DNA of 17,536 bases from positions 1 through 17,536 of the forward strand of contig CAYHAK010000037.1 of assembly GCA_964354625.1 (NCBI GenBank). The letters run 5' to 3'. Below, piece by piece: positions 1 through 7,310 of this stretch. A model generated the notes under the pieces. It was not told where the DNA came from and ran no database searches. It saw nothing but the letters and a program-made list of their open reading frames with translations. Position numbers and translations under genes: made by a program. Positions within the stretch are counted from its first letter, which is position 1, and the number at the start of each line of letters is the position of its first letter. The stretch comes from DATKKK01 sp964354625 (GTDB taxonomy: Archaea; Thermoproteota; Bathyarchaeia; Bathyarchaeales; Bathycorpusculaceae).

Positions 1-173
1 AACGTTTCCTCCGCAAAAGCCTTCCGCACATACTCCTCAGGGATGTCGAACTTCGCTACGTTCTGCTGATAGACCTGACTGTTCGTGTCGTCCAGCAGCT
101 TCAGAAGCTTCCTGCTCAAAGCCTTAACATCATGCCAACTTGTCCTGCTGAACGAAATCAAACCCAACACCAA
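1..173 (-). CDS. Partial unrecognised protein, N-terminal part only
   Basis: An open frame runs off the left edge on the minus strand. It opens right after a TAG at 174-176 and reads about 57 codons without a stop; a basic, helix-rich stretch (SRTSWHDVKALSRKLLKLL) is followed by a mixed charged region. No ATG is available. TTG (173), GTG (170), TTG (167) or TTG (161) could start it; 161 has a GGTG six bases upstream and is my preferred choice. It lies about 30 bases downstream of pcc1 and is probably cotranscribed with it. I do not recognise the family. In other archaea this position near rps15/recJ/pcc1 can hold S3Ae, but the visible residues do not look like an S3Ae N-terminus. Confidence 0.6.
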   Translation of the reverse strand, partial: MVLGLISFSRTSWHDVKALSRKLLKLLDDTNSQVYQQNVAKFDIPEEYVRKAFAEET

Positions 174-205
174 CTAGCATACACATAGCAATTGAGCGCG
201 CTAGG

Positions 206-460
206 CTACACCCTTTCGAGCTTCTTGACAGTTAGAAGCGTTCTCTCCGCAGTTGAGGCGCAGAAGAGCAGATCGTCTATCGTGGCTGTCAGGCTTGGAA
301 TGCTGCGTGTGCATCTCACCGTGGTAATCACCTTGCCGTCTTCGCAGCTTGTCTTGATAGATAGCCCTGTTGGCGTTTTGAAGTTGTCAGGCGAAACCGC
401 ACTAGCCACGGCTTGCGCTGTTTGCTTGTCCTCATACTCTAGGACTATCTGCGCTTCCAA
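206..460 (-). CDS. pcc1: KEOPS complex subunit Pcc1
   Basis: 84 residues, the usual size for archaeal Pcc1, the small dimerising subunit of KEOPS, which makes the N6-threonylcarbamoyl modification at A37 of ANN-reading tRNAs. The protein has the expected small alpha/beta layout: an N-terminal strand (QIVLEYEDKQTAQAVASAV), a middle with the I-K-T-S/V-I-T-T-V-R-C strand pair, and a C-terminal helix with T-I-D-D-L-L-F-C-A-S-T-A-E. The start is TTG at 460, preceded by GGCGAGG, and overlaps the recJ-like gene by 29 bases, so translation is probably coupled. Kae1 and Bud32 are encoded about 3 kb upstream on the same strand, which supports the assignment. Family call is from sequence pattern recall. 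Confidence 0.8.
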   Translation of the reverse strand: MEAQIVLEYEDKQTAQAVASAVSPDNFKTPTGLSIKTSCEDGKVITTVRCTRSIPSLTATIDDLLFCASTAERTLLTVKKLERV

Positions 461-1910
461 TAGCCTCGCCTTTCAGCTGTTTTCCCACAAGCTCGTTCAC
501 AAGCTCGATGAAGTCGCCGATCTTTTCTCTGGGCACTTGTGCGCCTGCTGCGACGTTGTGTCCTCCTCCTTTCCCACCGAACCTCTCGGCAGCAATCTGC
601 ATGATGTCCCCGAGATTCAGCCCTTTGCCAGTCAAGCTGTCCACGGTTCTTGCCGAAATCTTCGCCAAGTCCTCTTCCTCAACGTTCGCGTAGGCAATCA
701 AAGGCTTCTCAGGATTCGGCAAACCCGACGATAGAATCGACGAGATAGCGCCCACGATCTTGTCGTTAATGTAGTCCTCGCCGTAGACGACGTAGATGTT
801 CGAGAATTCCTTCATTCTCTCTGGTTTTTCCATGACCCAGCCCAGATACTTGCTTATCGACCGCCTGTACTCCTCCAGCACCTTGTTGGCCTCCTCGAGG
901 GCCGAACCCCGATCACCCATACAGACCGCCACACCTAAGCTGGGCCTATCCATGCGACCAGTACCATTCAGCAAAACCCCAAACTCCCGTGCATCCCTCA
1001 ACGGCGTCCAAGGCTCTTCATGGCTCAGAGTATAAACGTGCCCAATTAAGTTCGCAACCTCAAGCCGCAAACCCTTGGACAACAAATGGTCCGCAAGAGC
1101 CGAACACAGCCGCCTTTTCTCATCCTCAGACAAATCCCTCAAAGCCCGCCACCTCTCACCCTCACGTGGCTTGATATCCAAACTCGCCAAGAAGGCCAAG
1201 CTCTTGTCCTCCTCACCGCTGATGCCTGGAATAAACGGATTCGTCGTCGATGCCAGTGTCCGATGGATTGGTCGAGTTTCTCTGCCGAAAAATATCAAGT
1301 CCTTCTCAACTGAAAGAAGACCCGCATCGACCGCGTCCTTGACAATTGTCTCGTTGACTCCGCCCAGTTTTCGTTGATCGTACTTGTCTTGGATATCTGC
1401 GAGAGCTCCCACGACAGCGACAGGCGCAACATCAACGTTCGTCCTATCCATCGCCTTTGCCACGAGATACGCCACGCCTGATCCGCTAATGTCACGTGCA
1501 CCATCTATCCCATGCAGATGTGGATTCACGTGCACGATGTTCGTCGATTCCTCACCGATTATTTGGTGGTGATCCAAGATTACGGTTTTGAACTCTGCAA
1601 GACTCTGATTCACAAAGTCAACGTAGCCGCTTCCTAAATCCGTGAAAACCACCAGTTGTGGCTTCTCCGAAAGAATCTCACCTGCAATCTTCTCATTGAT
1701 CCACTGGGTTATCTGAATCCGAAACCTCGCGTCAAGTCTGAACAAAGCCTTCCCCATGATGCCTGCAGCCGCAACACCGTCAGCATCCAAATGTGAGAAG
1801 ATGTGAATCAGACCATCCTCACGGGCCACTTCCTCAATCACCTTGGCAGCCCGCGATGCTGAATCCAAGAAACCATCGACATTAGGTTCGTACGACACTA
1901 TGCCAACCAC
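432..1910 (-). CDS. DHH-family nuclease, archaeal RecJ/Cdc45-like (GAN-type)
   Basis: 492 residues with a full DHH phosphoesterase core. Motif I is H-L-D-A-D-G (residues 40-45), a second acidic motif V-V-F-T-D-L-G-S-G lies near 88-95, and the D-H-H triad is at 113-115. It ends with a DHHA1 domain containing the G-G-K-G-G-G-H-N-V-A-A-G motif. All metal-binding motifs look intact, so an active single-strand exonuclease is expected. Archaeal members of this family associate with GINS and MCM and are relatives of eukaryotic Cdc45; that role is inferred here. The start is GTG at 1910, about 28 bases below a TATA-like box. It follows rps15 and overlaps pcc1, an arrangement I recall from several archaea. 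Confidence 0.9.
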   Translation of the reverse strand: MVGIVSYEPNVDGFLDSASRAAKVIEEVAREDGLIHIFSHLDADGVAAAGIMGKALFRLDARFRIQITQWINEKIAGEILSEKPQLVVFTDLGSGYVDFVNQSLAEFKTVILDHHQIIGEESTNIVHVNPHLHGIDGARDISGSGVAYLVAKAMDRTNVDVAPVAVVGALADIQDKYDQRKLGGVNETIVKDAVDAGLLSVEKDLIFFGRETRPIHRTLASTTNPFIPGISGEEDKSLAFLASLDIKPREGERWRALRDLSEDEKRRLCSALADHLLSKGLRLEVANLIGHVYTLSHEEPWTPLRDAREFGVLLNGTGRMDRPSLGVAVCMGDRGSALEEANKVLEEYRRSISKYLGWVMEKPERMKEFSNIYVVYGEDYINDKIVGAISSILSSGLPNPEKPLIAYANVEEEDLAKISARTVDSLTGKGLNLGDIMQIAAERFGGKGGGHNVAAGAQVPREKIGDFIELVNELVGKQLKGEAIGSADSPRV

Positions 1911-1937
1911 GCTAGATTAGAAAGCTAAAACGCTCAC

Positions 1938-1949
1938 AGATTTAAGTCT
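1938..1949 (-). promoter_or_regulatory. TATA-like promoter of the recJ-pcc1 unit
   Basis: Read on the minus strand this is AGACTTAAATCT, an archaeal TATA-like element about 28-35 bases upstream of the recJ-like GTG start. That spacing implies a very short leader. It lies in the 106-base gap after rps15, so recJ-pcc1 can be transcribed on its own. Confidence 0.4.
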
Positions 1950-1995
1950 GGTGCAAAGCCTACTGTCTGCTTTTCTAACAGCTTTTCTGATAAGG

Positions 1996-2001
1996 AAAAA
2001 A
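1996..2001 (-). terminator. Short U-tract after rps15
   Basis: Six consecutive T on the minus strand, 15 bases beyond the rps15 stop. Archaeal termination often needs only a U-rich run without a hairpin. The run is short, so this is a weak call. Confidence 0.3.
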
Positions 2002-2016
2002 CGATAAGGAGCTAGT

Positions 2017-2457
2017 CTAGGTCATGGATGCTACTTTCGGCTCATACTTCCACTTCTCAGGCAGCTTTCCTACGCGCCTGTAATATCTTGCGAGCTGGTA
2101 GATCTTTGCTTCAATGATCTGCATGGATCGTTTGTTGTTCAGATCTTTGTGGTTCTTCTCAAGATGCAAGCCAAGGCTTTCGGCTTTCTTAATCAAGTTG
2201 CCCAAATCCTCAGGAATCGCCGGAGCCAGCTGCGCCTCACTCATTATCTTCGTTATCGTCTTACCAGTTATCGGCTTCACCAAAGGAATCGAGTGCTGGT
2301 CTCTAAGAATCGTTCCTATATGGCTCGCCGCGTTTCCTTCCTTCGCCAGCTTGACAACAAGCGCCTCGACCTCTTCAGGCTGGTACTTGCACCAGCTTGG
2401 CGCACGCTTGCTAACCGGCCTTATTGAGTGCGACTTTCCCTTTTCCTGCTTAGGCAT
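2017..2457 (-). CDS. rps15: 30S ribosomal protein S15 (archaeal/eukaryotic S13e type)
   Basis: 146 residues, the typical length of the archaeal long form with an extra N-terminal domain. The N-terminus (MPKQEKGKSHSIRPVSKRAP) and the segment G-K-T-I-T-K-I-M around residues 66-73 belong to the S13e extension. The C-terminal half has the S15 helices, including H-L-E-K-N-H-K-D-L-N-N-K-R-S and the A-R-Y-Y-R-R-V-G-K-L-P motif that contacts small-subunit rRNA. The ATG at 2457 gives the family N-terminus; an in-frame TTG two codons upstream is less likely. It is the first gene of a minus-strand set with recJ-like and pcc1 and has its own TATA-like box. Confidence 0.95.
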   Translation of the reverse strand: MPKQEKGKSHSIRPVSKRAPSWCKYQPEEVEALVVKLAKEGNAASHIGTILRDQHSIPLVKPITGKTITKIMSEAQLAPAIPEDLGNLIKKAESLGLHLEKNHKDLNNKRSMQIIEAKIYQLARYYRRVGKLPEKWKYEPKVASMT

Positions 2458-2497
2458 CCGCAACCACTTAAACTCTGTATGAGCGACGTTAGACCGC

Positions 2498-2506
2498 TAT
2501 TTAAGA
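2498..2506 (-). promoter_or_regulatory. TATA-like promoter of rps15
   Basis: CTTAAATAG on the minus strand, 41-49 bases upstream of the rps15 ATG. This predicts transcription starting near 2475 and a leader of about 18 bases. Confidence 0.45.
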
Positions 2507-2541
2507 TTATTGATTGAAAGTAAAAACTGTTTTGGTCTCAG

Positions 2542-3132
2542 CTACAGAGGCTTCTTGTACCATTCAGCGAACTTGCGCAGAGCCATGGCTCGATGCGAAA
2601 AGCCATTCTTTTCAGCCAAGCTCATCTCAGCAAACGCTTTGCTGCCGCCAGCAGGCTCGAAAATCGGGTCAAAACCAAAACCCGACCTGCCATCCCCCCT
2701 CATCTCCCTCATCGTTATCTGGCCAATAGCTTCGCCAGCAAAGCACAATGGCGACCTAGCCTCCTTGGAACAGTAGGCGATCACAGACCGAAACCTTGCC
2801 CTTCTGTCCTCCACCCCATTCATGAGCCTCAACAACCCCCTGTTGCCAATGGTCCTATAAACGTAGGCCGCGTAAGGCCCAGGAAAGCCACCAAGCGCCT
2901 CCACAAACAGCCCTGCATCCTCAACAATCACAGGCAAACTAGCATTCCCGAAGGCATCCATCACGCTTGATTTCGCAATCTCTTCAAGGCTGTCGCTTTG
3001 AACTTCCAACGACTTTACTCTCAACATACCAACAGCTATCCTGAACTCAGCGAGCACCTTGCGGGCCTCGTTGAACTTGTTGACGTTGCTGGTTGCGAAG
3101 AATACGACTTTGCCTCTAGGCTCGAAGCTCAT
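2542..3132 (-). CDS. rdgB: XTP/dITP diphosphatase (Ham1/RdgB family)
   Basis: 196 residues, normal for the family. It hydrolyses non-canonical purine triphosphates (XTP, dITP, ITP) to monophosphates and so keeps them out of DNA and RNA. Visible signatures are the N-terminal nucleotide-binding motif F-A-T-S-N-V-N-K-F-N-E (residues 12-22), the E-D-A-G-L motif (71-75) with G-G-F-P-G-P-Y following, the G-F-G-F-D-P-I-F motif, and the C-terminal S-H-R-A-M-A-L segment. The start is ATG at 3132; an in-frame stop lies three codons upstream, which fixes it. It follows bud32 by 78 bases on the same strand. The Kae1-Bud32-RdgB linkage recurs in archaea as far as I recall. Confidence 0.93.
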   Translation of the reverse strand: MSFEPRGKVVFFATSNVNKFNEARKVLAEFRIAVGMLRVKSLEVQSDSLEEIAKSSVMDAFGNASLPVIVEDAGLFVEALGGFPGPYAAYVYRTIGNRGLLRLMNGVEDRRARFRSVIAYCSKEARSPLCFAGEAIGQITMREMRGDGRSGFGFDPIFEPAGGSKAFAEMSLAEKNGFSHRAMALRKFAEWYKKPL

Positions 3133-3210
3133 TGCGACCTACATCCTCGATCAAATTCGGCAATCGCCTCAGCATACCCGATATCGAAGACAATGCGCTG
3201 AGGGCCAAGT

Positions 3211-3876
3211 TCATTCTCTTTCCTTCCTTTCGGAGACATAGCGCCCTCTCCTCTCTATCTCCTTAACCTTCTCCAAGACTTCCTGCAGTGCGCCATCCTT
3301 CAGGACAGAACCATAACCTTCGACTACAGCCGCAAAGCATTCATCAGCAAACTGGAAATGAGCGCTTTCAAGCGCCCTCTTAACAAGATGCAGGTCAACA
3401 CCTCTGGCCTCAAGCTCTGCACTTTTCTCACCAAGTCCGAAATCCACGAAGAAAATGCTGTCGTCCTGGTCCAATATCATGTTTGAGGTGGTCAGGTCGC
3501 CGTGAATTATGCCATGTTTATGGAGCCTACCGATCAACTCGCCTATTTTCAAGCACAGGCGATGTCTTTCGTGATTCGAAACGTGGCCCAAAAGCTGCTT
3601 GACCTGCTTTCCTTCCACGTATTCCATCACTATGGTGGCCTCCTTCATGTTTACTGAGAGAATCGACGGCGTTGGCACTCCAGCCATCTTTGCTTCATGC
3701 ATCAACTGCGGCTCATGGATCGTGCGGTAGGTTCGAATTTGCCTATCCATCTTTTTTGGACGGTATTTCTTGGGCAAGCGTCTCTTCAACACTGCCTTTC
3801 TGCCGTGCCACAGTGTGAGGTAGAGGCTGGCCTCTGCTCCTTTTTTGAGCAGTTCCAGCTGCTTCACTTCAGCCAC
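3211..3876 (-). CDS. bud32: KEOPS atypical kinase/ATPase Bud32
   Basis: 221 residues, standalone rather than fused to Kae1. It is a small RIO-like kinase that drives the KEOPS cycle by ATP hydrolysis. Landmarks are G-A-E-A-S-L-Y (residues 13-19) replacing a canonical glycine loop, Lys31 in A-V-L-K, Glu61 in the helix M-H-E-A, the hinge V-M-E-Y-V-E-G (83-89), the catalytic loop H-G-D-L-T-T-S-N (125-132) and the D-F-G (145-147). All are intact. The start is GTG at 3876, inside the end of kae1; the two genes overlap by 13 bases, which implies translational coupling and equal dosage. The C-terminal tail is Arg/Lys/Glu-rich, as usual. Confidence 0.93.
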   Translation of the reverse strand: MAEVKQLELLKKGAEASLYLTLWHGRKAVLKRRLPKKYRPKKMDRQIRTYRTIHEPQLMHEAKMAGVPTPSILSVNMKEATIVMEYVEGKQVKQLLGHVSNHERHRLCLKIGELIGRLHKHGIIHGDLTTSNMILDQDDSIFFVDFGLGEKSAELEARGVDLHLVKRALESAHFQFADECFAAVVEGYGSVLKDGALQEVLEKVKEIERRGRYVSERKERE

Positions 3877-4892
3877 GGAACGTCAACCTCTTCCAGACGC
3901 CACCTCAACCTCACGAAGCTCGTGTCAATCGGCGTTACCAATCCATGCCTGTAGGCCAATGCGCCTGTCCACGCAATCATGGCACCGTTGTCAACCGCGT
4001 ATTCGCTGGGCACTGCACAGAATCTTGCATCATGTTCTTCAGCTATGACTTTGATCATTGACTGCAGTCTCTTGTTGGCCGCAACGCCACCAGTGAGCAG
4101 AACCTCCTTCTTCTCCGTGTGCGCCAACGCTCTTTCTGTAACCTCCGTGACCATTGAGAAAGCAGTTTCCTGAAGACTGTAGCACAAATCCTCAAGACTG
4201 CATCTTCCTTCCTTCAACACGCTCATCGTTGCGGTCAGCAGACCGCTGAGAGAAACATCCATACCCTTAACCGTGTACGGCAAAACAACGAGCTTCTTGC
4301 CACCAACCGCAAGACTCTCAATAACAGCCCCAAAAGGCATACCTGCTCCTTGGCGTAGGCCCGCTTCTCTTGCAAAAACATCCAAGCAGTTGCCAAGAGC
4401 AATGTCCAAAGTTTCGCCGAAAACCCTGTAGCGGCCAGAATCAAAGGCAGCCACTATTGTGTTTCCGCCAGAAACATAAAGCGTCACGGGGTCTTTTGCG
4501 CCTGTCTTCAGTTTTCCTATCTCAATATGGGCAACGCAATGGTTCACACCAACCAGCGGAATTCCTAGAAAAGATGCTAGAGCGCGTGCCACCGTGGCAC
4601 CAGTCCTGAGACAAGGACCAAGCCCCGGCCCTTGCGAAAACGCAATGAGTGAAACATCCTTCGGCTTTGCCTTGGTTTGCCTGAACGCTTCTTCCAGTAC
4701 CTTTCCTGCCGCTTCAGCATGATGCCTTGCGGCTTCCCGCGGATGAATGCCGCCTTCCTTTGGAATGTAGGCATTTCTGACGTTCGCCAATATCCCTCCG
4801 TCAAAAGTCAATATGCCTACACCGAAGTCGTCTGCTGTCGACTCAATTCCCAACACATAGGACTTGCTTGCCGCTTTCTTGCCTTTTGACAT
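3864..4892 (-). CDS. kae1: KEOPS catalytic subunit Kae1 (tRNA threonylcarbamoyltransferase)
   Basis: 342 residues from the ATG at 4892. Kae1 transfers the threonylcarbamoyl group from TC-AMP to A37 of tRNA. The sequence shows the ASKHA start V-L-G-I-E-S-T-A-D-D-F-G, the metal-binding N-H-C-V-A-H-I-E motif (His118, His122), S-G-G-N-T (141-145), V-S-L-S-G-L, L-T-G-G-V-A-A-N-K-R-L, and the C-terminal D-N-G-A-M-I-A-W. An in-frame GTG at 4916 would add eight residues, but the ATG start better fits the family. It heads a kae1-bud32-rdgB run and shares a divergent promoter with the TFE-beta gene. Encoding a transcription factor and tRNA modification divergently from one box is notable. Confidence 0.95.
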   Translation of the reverse strand: MSKGKKAASKSYVLGIESTADDFGVGILTFDGGILANVRNAYIPKEGGIHPREAARHHAEAAGKVLEEAFRQTKAKPKDVSLIAFSQGPGLGPCLRTGATVARALASFLGIPLVGVNHCVAHIEIGKLKTGAKDPVTLYVSGGNTIVAAFDSGRYRVFGETLDIALGNCLDVFAREAGLRQGAGMPFGAVIESLAVGGKKLVVLPYTVKGMDVSLSGLLTATMSVLKEGRCSLEDLCYSLQETAFSMVTEVTERALAHTEKKEVLLTGGVAANKRLQSMIKVIAEEHDARFCAVPSEYAVDNGAMIAWTGALAYRHGLVTPIDTSFVRLRWRLEEVDVPWLK

Positions 4893-4935
4893 GTTTTCTT
4901 TCGGCCTCGGCCGCACACCTTTTTATCCAAAACCG

Positions 4936-4946
4936 CATATATATTA
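4936..4946. promoter_or_regulatory. Shared divergent TATA region, kae1 / TFE-beta
   Basis: The gap between kae1 (4892) and the TFE-beta gene (4972) has one strong AT element, CATATATATTA, which reads as a TATA box on both strands. It is centred about 31 bases before the TFE-beta ATG, giving an almost leaderless transcript, and about 49 bases before the kae1 ATG. Confidence 0.5.
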
Positions 4947-4971
4947 ACGTTGAAGGTTGGGACAGGAAGAA

Positions 4972-5349
4972 ATGCCGAAGCGCAGCGACTTGGAACAGAA
5001 GGCTCTCCAGTATGTGATGAACACAGGCTTTGAAGGCGTGCTGCAGTCGGAATTGTGGCATGAACTCGGGGCAAGCAGTCGAGAAGGCTCCAGAATATCG
5101 ATAAAGCTAGAGAACAAGGGGCTCATCCGGCGGGAGAAGGAGCTTCGCGAAGGACGGTGGACGTACAGGCTTTTTCCAAAAAAGCTTCCCTCCTCAATTG
5201 ACGCGATAGCCAACTGCCCCTGCCTAATGTGCCCTGACAACCCACGCTGCGACCCGTCAGGCCCAACCTCACCACAAACTTGTGAAAGACTGACCGAATG
5301 GCTTCTTCTCATCGCCAAAGACGACTCTGGCGGAATAGGTGAAAGCTAG
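4972..5349 (+). CDS. Transcription factor TFE-beta (RPC39/RPC34-like, Fe-S)
   Basis: 125 residues. Residues ~5-70 form a winged helix (E-L-W-H-E-L-G-A-S-S-R-E-G-S-R-I as helix-turn-helix, wing G-R-W-T-Y-R-L-F). Residues 82-110 hold five cysteines (82, 84, 87, 93, 104) in the pattern C-x2-C-P-x4-C...S-P-x2-C followed by T-E-W-L. This closely matches the C-terminal cluster domain of human RPC39 as I remember it, and archaeal TFE-beta binds a 4Fe-4S cluster there. TFE-alpha/beta helps open promoter DNA with RNA polymerase. ATG at 4972 is chosen; a TTG five codons upstream is possible. Two bases separate it from the FtsJ gene. Its TFE-alpha partner is not in the window. Confidence 0.82.
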   Translation: MPKRSDLEQKALQYVMNTGFEGVLQSELWHELGASSREGSRISIKLENKGLIRREKELREGRWTYRLFPKKLPSSIDAIANCPCLMCPDNPRCDPSGPTSPQTCERLTEWLLLIAKDDSGGIGES

Positions 5350-5351
5350 TC

Positions 5352-5960
5352 GTGCCCAAAGCATGGATCCAAGACAGAAAAAGAGACTACTACTACAAGA
5401 AGGCCAAAGAGGAGCACTATCGTTCCCGAGCATCATACAAACTGACCGAAGCCATAAACAAGTACGACTTCGTGAAATACGGTGACGTTGTGATTGATCT
5501 GGGAGCCGCCCCAGGCGGTTGGATGCAAATCGTGAAAAGAACAGTCGGAAACAAAGGCTTCGTTCTAGGCGTCGACCTGAAGTCAATTGAACCTTTTCCT
5601 CAAAGCTATGTCAGAACGATAATAGGCGACATGACCGAGCAGGAAACACGCCGCCAGATCGTGGAGCTGTTGCCAAGAAAGGCTGATGTGGTGATCTCTG
5701 ATGCGTCGCCCAATATTTCCGGCATATGGGAGGTTGATCACGCTCGCCAGATAGATTTGGCGCAGCAGGCGCTTGAAATTGCATTGGAGACGCTAAGGTC
5801 TTCAGGCAACTTCTTCGCGAAGGTTTTCCAGGGCGACATGTTGGACGACTTCGTGCAGAAGGTCAAGAAGCATTTTGAAATCGTAAAAGTGATTAGGCCT
5901 CAGGCATGCAGGGCAAAAAGCGCGGAAATGTTCATCCTCGGCATTGACCTCAAGAGCTAG
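5352..5960 (+). CDS. rlmE: FtsJ/RlmE-type rRNA 2'-O-methyltransferase
   Basis: 202 residues, a complete RrmJ/FtsJ domain. The SAM-binding motif V-I-D-L-G-A-A-P-G-G-W is at 47-57, and the catalytic K-D-K-E tetrad is visible as Lys30 (S-Y-K-L), Asp117 (I-S-D-A-S-P-N), Lys157 (F-A-K-V-F) and Glu192 (S-A-E-M-F). These are offset by 7-8 from the E. coli RrmJ residues I recall (38, 124, 164, 199). It is expected to methylate a uridine ribose in the 23S A-loop. It starts with GTG at 5352; GGTGA at 5338-5342 serves as ribosome site and lies inside the end of the TFE-beta gene, so the two are coupled. No TRAM extension is present. Confidence 0.92.
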   Translation: MPKAWIQDRKRDYYYKKAKEEHYRSRASYKLTEAINKYDFVKYGDVVIDLGAAPGGWMQIVKRTVGNKGFVLGVDLKSIEPFPQSYVRTIIGDMTEQETRRQIVELLPRKADVVISDASPNISGIWEVDHARQIDLAQQALEIALETLRSSGNFFAKVFQGDMLDDFVQKVKKHFEIVKVIRPQACRAKSAEMFILGIDLKS

Positions 5961-6010
5961 AGGCACCGGAACGGCAAAGCTAAATTCTGTTCAGCCATTC
6001 TATAGGATGC

Positions 6011-6017
6011 AAGGTGA
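6011..6017 (+). promoter_or_regulatory. Ribosome-binding site that sets the DUF4152 start
   Basis: AAGGTGA matches the archaeal anti-Shine-Dalgarno and lies five bases before the GTG at 6023. The alternative GTG at 6014 falls inside this site, so 6023 is the better start. Confidence 0.6.
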
Positions 6018-6022
6018 ACCGG

Positions 6023-6733
6023 GTGAAAGTGATTGCGGCAGATTCATCCGCTGCCATACTGAACGACAAGTTCGAACCGTTGTGCATTGTTGCAGCGGCG
6101 TCAGTGCTAGTCAGCCCGCCCTACCGAGAGCCTAGCGTGGTCTTGGCTGAGCCGATCTTTGTGGCTGCCGAAAAGGGTCAAGAGGTCATAGTGCATGAGG
6201 CTGAGCTTTGTCGAGATCTAATCATGAAGGCAAAGGCTGACGTCGTGCATCTTGACATGTCGTTGGGTTCGATACCGCTCGAGCAGCTGTCTCCAATCGA
6301 GTTTTCCAGCATGAGGATATCAAGCAAGGCGAAGCGCCACCTATTGAAGACCCTGCCTAAGCTAAGGAAGATTGCCGGCGAAATCACGCAAAAACACGGC
6401 GTCGAAGTCTTAGCCATAGGAAAGGAAAGCATACCCGTAAGGATCGCGGAGCTAACGTCGGGTGCCTACGCAATTTTGTATGCCTGCGAGAAGGCCGTCA
6501 AGGAAAACAAGACCATATTGCTGGGTCTGCCCTCCAAATGCCAGCCTCGCCCAGCCGAAAAGAGGATCTGTCTCTACTCTCTCATAACTGCAGAATGCGA
6601 TGTCAGAGGATATGCGGAGGATTCGCAGGGAGCATTAAGCAAGGTTAGTATCGCTGAGATGCTAAACCCATGCGCAAGAGGCTTCAGAATCCTGAAAATA
6701 AGCCCGAAAACGCAGAAGCTTGAGGAGCCGTGA
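6023..6733 (+). CDS. Conserved archaeal protein, DUF4152-like
   Basis: 236 residues from the GTG at 6023. The sequence pattern matches the archaeal family I know as DUF4152 (Pyrococcus PF2046 group): an N-terminal V-I-A-A-D-S-S-A-A-I-L strand with Asp7, V-V-H-L-D-M-S-L-G around Asp78, and A-I-G-K-E-S-I-P-V-R-I-A-E-L near residue 140. Repeated acidic residues at strand ends suggest an RNase H-like nucleotidyl or nuclease fold, but that is an inference and the biochemical role is unknown to me. It follows the FtsJ gene by about 60 bases and overlaps the next gene by four, in an operon with TFE-beta and a rRNA methyltransferase, hinting at a nucleic-acid role. Confidence 0.72.
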   Translation: MKVIAADSSAAILNDKFEPLCIVAAASVLVSPPYREPSVVLAEPIFVAAEKGQEVIVHEAELCRDLIMKAKADVVHLDMSLGSIPLEQLSPIEFSSMRISSKAKRHLLKTLPKLRKIAGEITQKHGVEVLAIGKESIPVRIAELTSGAYAILYACEKAVKENKTILLGLPSKCQPRPAEKRICLYSLITAECDVRGYAEDSQGALSKVSIAEMLNPCARGFRILKISPKTQKLEEP

Positions 6734-7296
6734 AGTTGGCACTCGCTTATTGGCACAAATCCTCTCCACGGTGGAAACGGATCATAGCGATAGTGGTGGC
6801 CTTCCTGCTTTCGATTGCCATGACGGCTTCTGGCGTTTTGACCCCCCTGAGCCAAGGTGAGGCGCATGACCTTAGCAGAAGCTTGGAAGAGACGCAGGTC
6901 AGCTTGGAGAACATGACATTGCTGTCTGGCTCCTTGTTCATTTTCAGGAATAACTTCTTGATTGATTTGATAATGTTTGTGCCTTTCGCCGGGCCTTTCT
7001 TCGGCATGTATGTGATGCACAACACAGGTCTTGTTATCGCGGCGGAAAGCATCATGGCGCCCACGCAACCGCCCCCTCTTCTAGTCCTGCTTCTGCTGTT
7101 CATCTTTCCATTCACTTGGATGGAGTTTCTGGCCTATTCCATTGCGTTTTCCGAGAGCATATGGCTGGCTTGGCGATTGATACAACGCAAGGGCAAGACC
7201 GAACTAGCCAACGCATTGATCCTGATACTGACATGCTTGGCGATTCTTATGGCAGCTGCATTCGTAGAAATGGCGATAATACAAGCGCTCGTTTGA
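6730..7296 (+). CDS. SpoIIM-like (stage II sporulation M family) membrane protein
   Basis: 188 residues with about four membrane segments (roughly 18-38, 77-105, 116-140, 161-188). The I-F-R-N-N-F (71-76) at the start of the second segment and the F-P-F-T-W-M-E-F-L-A-Y segment with an embedded acidic residue (126-136) are typical of the SpoIIM/DUF95 family. In archaea these proteins are not tied to sporulation and their role is unclear; membrane remodelling or transport has been suggested. The start is GTG at 6730, overlapping the upstream stop, with GAGGAG just before it. It ends the plus-strand operon and is followed by an eight-T tract. Confidence 0.75.
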   Translation: MKLALAYWHKSSPRWKRIIAIVVAFLLSIAMTASGVLTPLSQGEAHDLSRSLEETQVSLENMTLLSGSLFIFRNNFLIDLIMFVPFAGPFFGMYVMHNTGLVIAAESIMAPTQPPPLLVLLLLFIFPFTWMEFLAYSIAFSESIWLAWRLIQRKGKTELANALILILTCLAILMAAAFVEMAIIQALV

Positions 7297-7310
7297 TGCC
7301 AAGTGCCTGT

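Noticed and set aside
192..734. 180-residue plus-strand reading frame
   Set aside because: It is antisense to pcc1 and recJ-like, which have clear family motifs; the translation has no domain-like pattern.
3116..3214. 32-residue minus-strand frame between bud32 and rdgB
   Set aside because: It joins bud32 by ATGA and runs into rdgB, but its composition is not protein-like enough and it most likely arises by chance in the spacer.
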